From NCBI GenBank assembly GCA_004525055.1, contig SPDF01000107.1:1-6078 (forward strand): a stretch of 6,078 bases of DNA, given 5' to 3'. The number at the start of each line of letters is the position of its first letter. The first letter of the stretch is position 1. A model generated the notes under the pieces. That model saw only the letters and a program-made list of their open reading frames with translations. It did no database searches and was not told the origin of the DNA. Positions 1 to 5,356 of the stretch are shown here, in pieces. The position numbers and the translations under genes were made by a program. The stretch is from Gemmatimonadales bacterium (GTDB lineage: Bacteria; Gemmatimonadota; Gemmatimonadetes; Gemmatimonadales; GWC2-71-9).

Positions 1-126
1 CACAATTGCGGCCACACCCGCCCGGCTTCCCCGCAGGACGATGAATCGTCCGACGGACGGAAACCGGCACCCGGGCCCGGCTGACTTCAGCATCGGGTAT
101 GGGGTCGGAAGTCGCGTCGCGGGGTG
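1..126. other. Left edge, no assignable gene
   Basis: No gene can be supported here. On the plus strand one frame is open from the left edge to a TGA at 82-84 and would encode a polar tail ending in PAPGPG; another is open to a TGA at 125-127. On the minus strand an ATG at 93-95 opens a frame that runs off the edge, without a Shine-Dalgarno sequence. None has a recognisable motif. The stretch contains inverted repeats (36-59) and a GC palindrome CCGGGCCCGG (71-80). It may be the 3' end or the control region of a gene outside the window. Confidence 0.4.
36..59. repeat. Two overlapping inverted repeats sharing one arm
   Basis: GGACGAT (36-42) pairs with ATCGTCC (45-51); treated as RNA this gives a 6-bp stem with a TGAA loop. 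The same CGTCC (47-51) also pairs with GGACG at 55-59 across a 3-base loop. The two pairings exclude each other. There is no T-run on either side, so neither is a canonical intrinsic terminator. It could be an operator for a dimeric regulator or a short alternative RNA fold. The function is not known. Confidence 0.5.
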
Positions 127-155
127 AAAAAAAATGTGGGGAAACTCCCCCACAT
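127..155 (-). terminator. Intrinsic terminator downstream of pgeF
   Basis: An 8-bp perfect stem is formed by ATGTGGGG (134-141) and CCCCACAT (148-155) around a 6-base loop. On the plus strand the stem is preceded by an A-run at 127-134, so a minus-strand transcript reads a GC-rich hairpin followed directly by about eight U residues. This is a textbook rho-independent terminator for transcription leftward from pgeF, whose stop codon lies about 75 bases upstream. On the plus strand no T-run follows, so it is probably one-directional. Confidence 0.9.
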
Positions 156-228
156 CAACAGCCGGCCCCGGAATGGCGGCCCCCACAGCATTAAAAGGTA
201 CCCCGTAGGTGCCGGGGCGCCAATCACC

Positions 229-1002
229 TCATGGGGTTGCGAGCGGGCGCCCGAGATAGGCGATCATCCGCCCGTCCGCCCCTCGGGAGCGGCGATGGCT
301 GTGGAAGAGGGTCCCGTCGTGGCCACTGCAGAGGGGTGACACGCTGATCTGTTCGAGTCCCAGTGCCCGCCCCTGCCGCACCAGCTGCTCGCGGACATCG
401 AGGGGACCCTTCCCGCCCTTCGGGACCGGCATACCGAACGCCTCAAAGACCTCAGAGCCTACTTCATAGCATGGCCCACAAATGCTTACCCCACAGTGCA
501 TTACCAAATCGGAGGCGACGGTCCCCGCCCGGCCCTGCAGGAGGCGAATACCCCGCTCAAGGATCCGGCCGCTGGCCCCCCGCCATCCGGCATGCAGGAG
601 GGCAATCGCCCCGCTCACCGGATCGACGAGATAGACCGGGGTGCAGTCCGCCACGGTGACGGTCAGCAGGATGCCAGGGGCGTCCGTGCCGTGGCCGTCC
701 ACCCCATCGAGGAGGAGCCAGCCCTGCCCCCCCTCGTGCCATCTCGTTTCAGTGCCGTGCACCTGGCGGCCGAGGACGACGAGCGGGAACCCCGGTTCGA
801 CGGCACGAAAGGCGGCCCACTGTCCCAGCACCCTCGCAATCGGTTCGTCGCTCGCCAGGCCGAGGTCGAACGGTTCCGCATCCGTTCCGCGGGTGGTGAC
901 GCCGGCCACGACGCCGAGCCGGTCCCGCCAGCCCGGGATCTCAAGCCGTGGCACCGGTGTGTCGGTAAGGACCTCTTCCTGCACAGTTGCGACATCGTTC
1001 AC
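229..1002 (-). CDS. pgeF: PgeF/YfiH family (multicopper polyphenol oxidoreductase laccase fold) protein
   Basis: This is a cytosolic metalloenzyme of the YfiH/LACC1 family. Family members have been reported to edit peptidoglycan precursors by removing L-Ser from UDP-MurNAc-L-Ser (E. coli) and to act as purine nucleoside phosphorylases; older databases call them laccase-domain proteins. The metal-site pattern is complete: QVHG (His82), TVADCTPV (Cys120) and LLHAGWRG (His137), with spacings close to E. coli YfiH His71/Cys107/His124. GPCYEVG and the C-terminal HSHRRSRGADGRM motif are also typical. The start chosen is the GTG at 1002 (257 aa), giving a normal-length N-terminus before the family core. 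A GTG at 1065 would add 21 unconserved-looking residues, and a GTG at 984 is also possible; none has a good Shine-Dalgarno sequence. The gene stands alone, divergent from the OMP gene, and ends before a strong terminator. Family assignment is firm; the exact substrate is not shown by the sequence. Confidence 0.93.
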   Translation of the reverse strand: MNDVATVQEEVLTDTPVPRLEIPGWRDRLGVVAGVTTRGTDAEPFDLGLASDEPIARVLGQWAAFRAVEPGFPLVVLGRQVHGTETRWHEGGQGWLLLDGVDGHGTDAPGILLTVTVADCTPVYLVDPVSGAIALLHAGWRGASGRILERGIRLLQGRAGTVASDLVMHCGVSICGPCYEVGSEVFEAFGMPVPKGGKGPLDVREQLVRQGRALGLEQISVSPLCSGHDGTLFHSHRRSRGADGRMIAYLGRPLATP

Positions 1003-1133
1003 GGCACGGTTCCGGATGGTCGGTTTACTTTGTTGTGGAGGAACATTGCGTGGGGAAAGCGGCACGACAAGATTTCGCCCCGATGGGATGCTCCGTGGCG
1101 TCCCGTGACCTCAATGCTATTGGAGATCCGACG
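1003..1133. other. Divergent intergenic region between pgeF and the OMP gene
   Basis: This 131-bp stretch must carry the promoters for both pgeF (leftward) and the outer-membrane gene (rightward), unless one is read through. I cannot find a convincing sigma-70 -35/-10 pair on either strand. On the minus strand TTGTCG (1068-1073) followed 17 bases later by AATGTT is a weak candidate. On the plus strand GGAGG at 1036-1040 precedes an in-frame GTG at 1050, a possible alternative start for the downstream gene. Confidence 0.4.
1122..1125 (+). promoter_or_regulatory. Ribosome binding site of the OMP gene
   Basis: GGAG lies 8 bases before the ATG at 1134. It supports that ATG, rather than any of the upstream in-frame codons, as the start, since the protein then begins directly with a well-formed signal peptide. 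Confidence 0.7.
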
Positions 1134-1898
1134 ATGTTGCACGCAACCTCGTTTCGCAGCGCCTGCCTGGCGGTTGTGCTCGCTAGCGGCGCCGCCGGTG
1201 GCCTGAATGCGCAGGACGCCAAGTGGGAAAACACCTTCACGCTCTACGGCTGGGCCGCCGCCATGGAAGGGACGATCGGCATCAATCGCATCTCGGCGAC
1301 CATCGACGTCCCCTTCAGCGACATTCTGGACAACCTGAAGATGGGCGCGATGCTCCACTACGTGGGTCGCGGTGAAAAGTGGGTGACGGGTGCGGACGTC
1401 GTCTACATGAAGCTGGGCTCCGATGTGGCGAGGCCGAGCAACGGCAACACGGTCGCAGAAGTCACGATGCAGCAGTGGCTCCTCGAAGTCGACGGCGGCT
1501 ACCGGGTAACGCCCTGGATGGATGCGTTGATCGGGATTCGTGTCCCGGTGATCGAGTCGGAATTCGTGCCCAACACCGACAACCCGAACTTCACGGGCAA
1601 GAGCGCGAGCGAGAGCTGGTTCGCACCCCTCATCGGCGCGCGGATCGTGCTGCCGGTCACCAAGCACCTGACGGTGATCGCCCGCGGCGACCTCGGTGGC
1701 TTCCAGCTCGGCGGCCAGAACACCACCTGGCAGGGCGCCGGCTACCTGAACTATGGATTCGGGAAGGGCTGGTCGGGCACACTGGGCTACCGGGCCATCA
1801 GCGCAAATTACGAGACCGGCACGCCGGGCGAAGACGGATACTTCCTCTATGACGTGACCAGCTACGGCGGATTGCTGGGAGTTGCGTACCGCTTCTAA
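1134..1898 (+). CDS. Outer-membrane beta-barrel protein, uncharacterised porin-like family
   Basis: The predicted 254-aa protein begins with a signal peptide: Arg8, a hydrophobic stretch around residues 10-24, and a likely cleavage after LNA (residue 26) before QDAKWE. The mature part is made of alternating polar/hydrophobic stretches rich in Gly and aromatic residues, as in amphipathic beta-strands. It ends in GVAYRF with the C-terminal Phe recognised by the BAM assembly machinery. The N-terminal part (TLYGWAAAMEGTIGI, then a VPFSDILDNLKMGAM segment) resembles a widespread family of uncharacterised outer-membrane proteins from Gram-negative bacteria. A role in transport or envelope structure is possible, but no substrate can be read from the sequence. 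The ATG with GGAG 8 bases upstream sets the start; an in-frame GTG at 1050 with a stronger GGAGG would add 28 residues in front of the signal peptide. The gene is divergent from pgeF and its stop lies 3 bp from the end of murA. Confidence 0.85.
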   Translation: MLHATSFRSACLAVVLASGAAGGLNAQDAKWENTFTLYGWAAAMEGTIGINRISATIDVPFSDILDNLKMGAMLHYVGRGEKWVTGADVVYMKLGSDVARPSNGNTVAEVTMQQWLLEVDGGYRVTPWMDALIGIRVPVIESEFVPNTDNPNFTGKSASESWFAPLIGARIVLPVTKHLTVIARGDLGGFQLGGQNTTWQGAGYLNYGFGKGWSGTLGYRAISANYETGTPGEDGYFLYDVTSYGGLLGVAYRF

Positions 1899-1901
1899 TT
1901 C

Positions 1902-3185
1902 CTACTCCTCGAACCGTTCGATGTCGGCGCCGAGGGCGCGGAGCCGGCTATCAATATCCTCGTACCCCCGCTCGATCTGCCCGACGTTGTGCAGGTGGGT
2001 GGTGCCCTCCGCCGCCAGTGCGGCGATGAGCATCGCCATCCCGGCGCGGATGTCGGGCGACTGCACCGTGCTTCCCCGCAGCTTCACGGGCCCGGCCACC
2101 ACCGCGCGGTGCGGGTCGCAGAGTACGATCCGGGCGCCCATGCCGATCAGCTTGTCCACGAAGAACATCCGCGACTCGAACATCTTCTCGAACACCAGCA
2201 GGAGCCCCTCGCACTGCGTCGCCGCGACCAGCGCGATCGACATCATGTCTGCGGGAAAGGCCGGCCAGGGTCCGTCCTCGAGCTTGGGCACGTGGCCACC
2301 GAGGTCGGGGCGGATCCTGCGTTCCTGGTCGGCGTCGACGATCAGTTTCTGTCCGTCGAGGCGGGGGCGGATGCCGAGCCGTTCGAAGCCGAGCAGGGTG
2401 CCGCGGAGATCGTCCCCGCGGACGCCATCGATGGTGAGGGCGCTGTTGGTGACGGCGGCCAGGCCGATGAAGCTCCCGATCTCGATGTGGTCGGGCCCGA
2501 TGGTGTACGACGCGCCGTTGAGGGCGTGGACGCCCTCGATGACGTAGGTGTTCGATCCGATCCCCTCGATGTGGGCGCCCATCGCCACCAGCAGCCGCGC
2601 GAGGTCCTGGACGTGCGGCTCGGAGGCGGCGTTCCGCAGGAGGGTACGACCCTGCGCCTTCACGGCGGCCATGAGGGCGTTCTCGGTCCCGGTGACGCTG
2701 GGCTCGTCGAGAAAGATATCGGCACCCCGGAGATCCTTGCCGAATAGCTCGTAGTTGTCGCCGAGCTCTACTTCGGCCCCCAGCGCCTCGAGCGCGAGGA
2801 AGTGCGTGTCGACCCGGCGCCGCCCGATCACGTCGCCACCCGGGGGCGGCAGCGTCACCCGGCCGAATCGGGCCAGCAGCGGCCCGGCCAGGAGAATGGA
2901 GGCGCGGATCCTGGCGCAGAGCCGCGGATCAAGCGGTTTGTTCTCGATGGTGCGCGGATCGATCCGGACATGATTCGTCTCGATCCATTCCACCCCGGCG
3001 CCGAGTTCAGCGATGATGGCAAGCATCGTCTCCACGTCGCGAATGCGCGGCATGTTGTCGAGCTCAACCGGACCCTCGGCCATGACGGCAGCGGCGATGG
3101 CTGGAAGCGCGGCATTCTTGTTGCCGGCAGGGCGCACGGTGCCGCGGAGCGTGGAGCCGCCGCGGATGAGATAGCGTGGGGGCAT
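1902..3185 (-). CDS. murA: UDP-N-acetylglucosamine 1-carboxyvinyltransferase (MurA), Asp-type
   Basis: MurA transfers enolpyruvate from phosphoenolpyruvate to UDP-GlcNAc in the cytosol, the first committed step of peptidoglycan synthesis. Its 427 aa match the family length (about 420). Visible signatures, numbered from the ATG at 3185: PAGNKNAALP with Lys23 (E. coli Lys22), RIRASILLAGPL with Arg94 (Arg91), PGGDVIGRRRVD with Asp118 in place of catalytic Cys115, WPAFPADM with Asp313 (Asp305), PDIRAG with Arg380 (Arg397), and the C-terminal IERGYEDID motif. All key residues are kept except the Cys, which is Asp as in the naturally fosfomycin-insensitive enzymes of Mycobacterium tuberculosis and Chlamydia. 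A TTG at 3191, two codons upstream, is an alternative start, but the GCGAG sequence is better spaced for the ATG. No partner gene is co-transcribed in the window. Function is near certain. Confidence 0.97.
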   Translation of the reverse strand: MPPRYLIRGGSTLRGTVRPAGNKNAALPAIAAAVMAEGPVELDNMPRIRDVETMLAIIAELGAGVEWIETNHVRIDPRTIENKPLDPRLCARIRASILLAGPLLARFGRVTLPPPGGDVIGRRRVDTHFLALEALGAEVELGDNYELFGKDLRGADIFLDEPSVTGTENALMAAVKAQGRTLLRNAASEPHVQDLARLLVAMGAHIEGIGSNTYVIEGVHALNGASYTIGPDHIEIGSFIGLAAVTNSALTIDGVRGDDLRGTLLGFERLGIRPRLDGQKLIVDADQERRIRPDLGGHVPKLEDGPWPAFPADMMSIALVAATQCEGLLLVFEKMFESRMFFVDKLIGMGARIVLCDPHRAVVAGPVKLRGSTVQSPDIRAGMAMLIAALAAEGTTHLHNVGQIERGYEDIDSRLRALGADIERFEE

Positions 3186-3265
3186 GGCCAAAGCTCGCCC
3201 GGTGTGCCGGGGGCAGTCAAGCGCGAGGGATTCCGAATGGGTCCTGACGGAGGCATACTTCGGGT
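3186..3265. other. Divergent intergenic region between murA and the phospholipase operon
   Basis: This 80-bp stretch should hold promoters for both directions. On the minus strand TTGACT (3215-3220) looks like a -35 box for murA, but no good -10 box follows at the usual distance. An inverted repeat CCCGG-TGTG-CCGGG (3198-3211) would form a small hairpin in the murA leader just before the start. On the plus strand GGAGG (3249-3253) and the CATAC/GTATG inverted repeat precede the operon's first gene. No promoter can be called with confidence. Confidence 0.4.
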
Positions 3266-3268
3266 ATG
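3254..3268. repeat. Inverted repeat CATAC-N5-GTATG overlapping a start codon
   Basis: CATAC (3254-3258) and GTATG (3264-3268) are exact reverse complements around TTCGG. The right arm contains the ATG at 3266 proposed as the start of the first operon gene, and GGAGG lies just before the left arm. The repeat could be a repressor operator or an RNA hairpin that hides or positions the start codon. At 5 bp per arm, chance occurrence is possible. Confidence 0.35.
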
Positions 3269-3751
3269 TACACGCTCATGCTGATCCTCCAGGGGGGGGG
3301 CGACCCCATGCCAGCCTGGGTCGGTCCCACCATCGCCATCTCGGTCGCAATCGTGGCCGTCGCCTGCGTGGTGGCGTTTGTGGCCGCCACGCTCGCCGCC
3401 GTCGCCCTCCGGCACCGTCTCGATGCCATGTCCGATAACCTCAGCGGGCTGCGCCAGGATGTGGCCGGCGTCCTCGAGGGGGCACGGCGAGTGACGGAGG
3501 AGGGCGAGTCGATGGTCGCCATGCTCAAGGACGAGGGCGAGGCGTACATCACCACCAGCCGGCGGTTCCGCAAACGGCTCGACCATGGCATCGACCGGTT
3601 CTCGGAGCGGGCGGCCGACCTCGACGCCCTGTACGAAGTGGTCCATGAAGAGGTCGAGGACACGGCGCTCCGGTTCGCGAGCGCGCTGCGGACGGCCCGC
3701 CTCAGCACGGGCATCATCGCCAAGGTGCTGCGGCGCAGGCGGCGGCGATGA
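3266..3751 (+). CDS. Single-pass membrane protein with coiled-coil-like tail (DUF948-like)
   Basis: The predicted 161-aa protein has a short N-terminus, one strong hydrophobic helix at about residues 20-48, and then a long charged helical region (about 50-140) with heptad-like spacing of hydrophobic residues. It ends in six consecutive Arg. This architecture resembles small DUF948-type membrane proteins; the family link is tentative and no function is known to me. Start choice: the 14 codons between ATG 3266 and ATG 3308 all end in G or C, as expected for coding sequence in this genome, and GGAGG lies 12 bases before 3266. ATG 3308 (147 aa) remains possible. If 3266 is right, a run of nine G (3292-3300) sits at codons 9-12. 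The stop overlaps the next gene's ATG as ATGA, so the two are probably translationally coupled. The basic tail may sit at the inner face of the membrane. Confidence 0.7.
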   Translation: MYTLMLILQGGGDPMPAWVGPTIAISVAIVAVACVVAFVAATLAAVALRHRLDAMSDNLSGLRQDVAGVLEGARRVTEEGESMVAMLKDEGEAYITTSRRFRKRLDHGIDRFSERAADLDALYEVVHEEVEDTALRFASALRTARLSTGIIAKVLRRRRRR

Positions 3752-4698
3752 CCCTTGGCAGGCTGGCCATGGCGCTCCTCGTCGTCGGTGTGGCGCTGGC
3801 CGCCATGCCGGACACGCTCCACGCCTGGACCCCCGGCACCCACATCTACCTCGGTCAAAACGTCCTGGCGAGCACTCACCTCCTCCCGCCGACGGTGGCC
3901 GACCTCATCCGGGCCTTCCCGTTCGACTTTCTCTATGGCAACATCGCGGCGGACAGCACGATCGCGAAGAACTTCGCTCCGGTCAGCCGGCACTGCCATC
4001 ACTGGCACGTCGGCCAGGAAATCCACGACCTGGCGCCGACCGACGCCCTGCGCGCCTTCGGGCTGGGGTACCTGGCCCATCTCGCGGCGGATACCGTGGC
4101 GCACAACTACTTCGTGCCACGCCAACTCGCGGTCACCAGCTCGCGCTCCGGCCTCGGCCACGCCTATTGGGAGAGTCGGTTCGAGACCCACCTTGGAGCG
4201 GGCTTCGCGCGAACCGCCAAGGAGGTCATCCAGCTCGACCATACGCCGGCCGATGCCCATCTCGACCAGATCATTTCCCCCACCATCTTCAGCGTGCGCA
4301 CCAACCGCCGCCTCTTCCGCGGCATGGTGCACCTGGTGGAGACGCGCAGCTGGCAGCGGGCATTCCGGATGGCGCGTACCCACAGCCGCTGGGACCTGCC
4401 CGAGGAAGATGTCGAGCAGCACATGGCGCTGTCGTACGAGTTCGTGATGGAAATGCTGGGAGACGACCGGCCGCTTGCACGCAGGCTCGATCCGGCGGGG
4501 GCGGAACCCCTCAAGGCCGCCCAGCTGCTCCGCCGGGAAGTGCGCGAGAGCCGTGGCGCCGCCGACACCATGCGGGTCCACAAGTTGGCGGATCGTGACT
4601 TCGGCCTGCCCCGCAAGCCGGACCTCTCGTACTGGCGAGAACTCTCGACGCCACGTCCGTGGAAGGACGCGACGGGAGGCGAGTCCGATGCGGCCTGA
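3748..4698 (+). CDS. Secreted zinc-dependent phospholipase C family protein
   Basis: The 316-aa protein resembles the bacterial zinc-dependent phospholipase C fold (Bacillus cereus PC-PLC, clostridial alpha-toxin catalytic domain). Residues 1-26 form a signal peptide ending in TLHA, so the mature protein would begin with Trp27; in B. cereus PLC the mature N-terminal Trp1 is itself a zinc ligand. Other candidate ligands, in order: His32 (GTHIYLG), Asp69 (GNIAADS), a His among HCHHWH (residues 82-87), His111, Asp115 and His119 in GYLAHLAADTVAHNY, then His138 and Glu142 in HAYWESRFE, the same H-x3-E spacing as B. cereus His142/Glu146. The set is essentially complete, so an active hydrolase is likely; the actual substrate (phospholipid or other phosphoester) is unknown. 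The C-terminal 110 residues are polar, contain no membrane anchor and are not recognised. It overlaps the upstream gene by 4 bp and the downstream gene by 11 bp, so it is the middle gene of an operon. Confidence 0.82.
   Translation: MTLGRLAMALLVVGVALAAMPDTLHAWTPGTHIYLGQNVLASTHLLPPTVADLIRAFPFDFLYGNIAADSTIAKNFAPVSRHCHHWHVGQEIHDLAPTDALRAFGLGYLAHLAADTVAHNYFVPRQLAVTSSRSGLGHAYWESRFETHLGAGFARTAKEVIQLDHTPADAHLDQIISPTIFSVRTNRRLFRGMVHLVETRSWQRAFRMARTHSRWDLPEEDVEQHMALSYEFVMEMLGDDRPLARRLDPAGAEPLKAAQLLRREVRESRGAADTMRVHKLADRDFGLPRKPDLSYWRELSTPRPWKDATGGESDAA
4674..4679 (+). promoter_or_regulatory. Ribosome binding site of the acidic-protein gene
   Basis: GGGAGG lies 8 bases before ATG 4688, inside the end of the phospholipase gene. 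It sets the start of the third operon gene well downstream of the other in-frame start codons. Confidence 0.8.
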
Positions 4699-5335
4699 CG
4701 ATCTCGGACTCCCCGACGGGGACGGCGATGGCAAACCCAGCGTCCTGGTCGCCACCAGCACTCCGGTGCTCGTGCGGGTCGAGCCGGTCGATGACGACCG
4801 GACTCCGGACGGGTCCGTCTGCCTCGGCACCTTCATCGGGGAGCGACTGGTCGGGCGTCGGGTCGCCCCCAACGAGGCACTGGAAGAACTGCGGGAATTC
4901 CACCTGTTCGACGAACCGGTGCACCTCGGACTGGTGGCCTACGAGGATGCCCCCGGACTGCAGTGCCGCCTGCTGGCACTCCTCCCGGCGGATCGGTTCC
5001 CGCTCTCCGATGAGGATGACGAAGAGGAAGAGGAAGACACCGAGCCGTGGCGCGCGAGCGTCCCTGTCCCGGAATTCGAACTCGAAGCCGACAGTCCGCT
5101 GCAAACAACGGGAGAAACACCGAGCCTGGAGGACGGCGCCGCAGTCCCGGTCTACCTGGGCAATATCGTCCGCCTCTCGCGTGACCGGAAACACCCCGGG
5201 GACCTCGCCGCCGAAGCGAGCGACGTCCTGATGACCGTGCTCACCGGGTCGGTTTCTGAGGTGGTGGATCGGGTCCTGGAAGAGCTGTTGGGTGGGGACG
5301 ATCAGAAGGAGGAAGGACGAGGGACTGAGGACTGA
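4688..5335 (+). CDS. Hypothetical acidic protein, third gene of the phospholipase operon
   Basis: I do not recognise this 215-aa protein. It has no signal peptide or membrane segment, so it is probably cytosolic. Residues 15-105 look like a folded alpha/beta domain (SVLVATSTPVLVRVEP, then LGTFIGERLVGRRVAPNEALEELREF, then VHLGLVAYEDAPGLQCRLLALLP). An acidic linker of about 12 residues (108-119, nearly all Asp/Glu) follows, then a Pro/Glu-rich stretch. A second small region (VPVYLGNIVRLSRDRKHPG, residues 153-171) leads to a hydrophobic helix around 178-201. The C-terminal tail RGTED and the stop codon lie in a run of GACTGAG heptamers. The start is fixed by GGGAGG 8 bases upstream of ATG 4688. 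The 11-bp overlap with the phospholipase gene and consistent GC-rich third codon positions support a real, co-translated gene. It could be a partner or regulator of the membrane protein or the lipase; that is inference only. Confidence 0.75.
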   Translation: MRPDDLGLPDGDGDGKPSVLVATSTPVLVRVEPVDDDRTPDGSVCLGTFIGERLVGRRVAPNEALEELREFHLFDEPVHLGLVAYEDAPGLQCRLLALLPADRFPLSDEDDEEEEEDTEPWRASVPVPEFELEADSPLQTTGETPSLEDGAAVPVYLGNIVRLSRDRKHPGDLAAEASDVLMTVLTGSVSEVVDRVLEELLGGDDQKEEGRGTED

Positions 5336-5343
5336 GGACCGAG
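5323..5343. repeat. Three tandem heptamers GACTGAG/GACCGAG
   Basis: Two exact copies of GACTGAG (5323-5329, 5330-5336) are followed by the variant GACCGAG (5337-5343). The array supplies the last codons and the TGA (5333-5335) of the acidic-protein gene and fills the gap to gatB. Short heptamer tandem repeats at gene ends occur in several bacterial groups; no function can be assigned. Confidence 0.6.
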
Positions 5344-5356
5344 CGGACGGTAGCGC

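Noticed and set aside
124..339. A 71-codon plus-strand frame beginning in the terminator
   Set aside because: Its start falls in the A-run and hairpin of the pgeF terminator and its end overlaps pgeF; no ribosome binding site or motif.
496..1206. A 236-codon plus-strand open frame across pgeF and the intergenic region
   Set aside because: The pgeF reading carries all family motifs; this frame has low-complexity Pro/Arg-rich content and no ribosome binding site.
999..1667. A 222-codon minus-strand open frame opposite the OMP gene
   Set aside because: The plus-strand frame has a signal peptide, ribosome binding site and barrel pattern; the minus frame is His/Arg-rich without motifs.
1989..2747. 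A 252-codon plus-strand open frame opposite murA
   Set aside because: It lies wholly within murA, whose identity is certain, and its translation shows no family motif.
3217..4872. A 551-codon minus-strand open frame opposite the phospholipase operon
   Set aside because: It is a GC-rich shadow of three well-supported plus-strand genes; its translation is Arg-rich with no recognisable domain.
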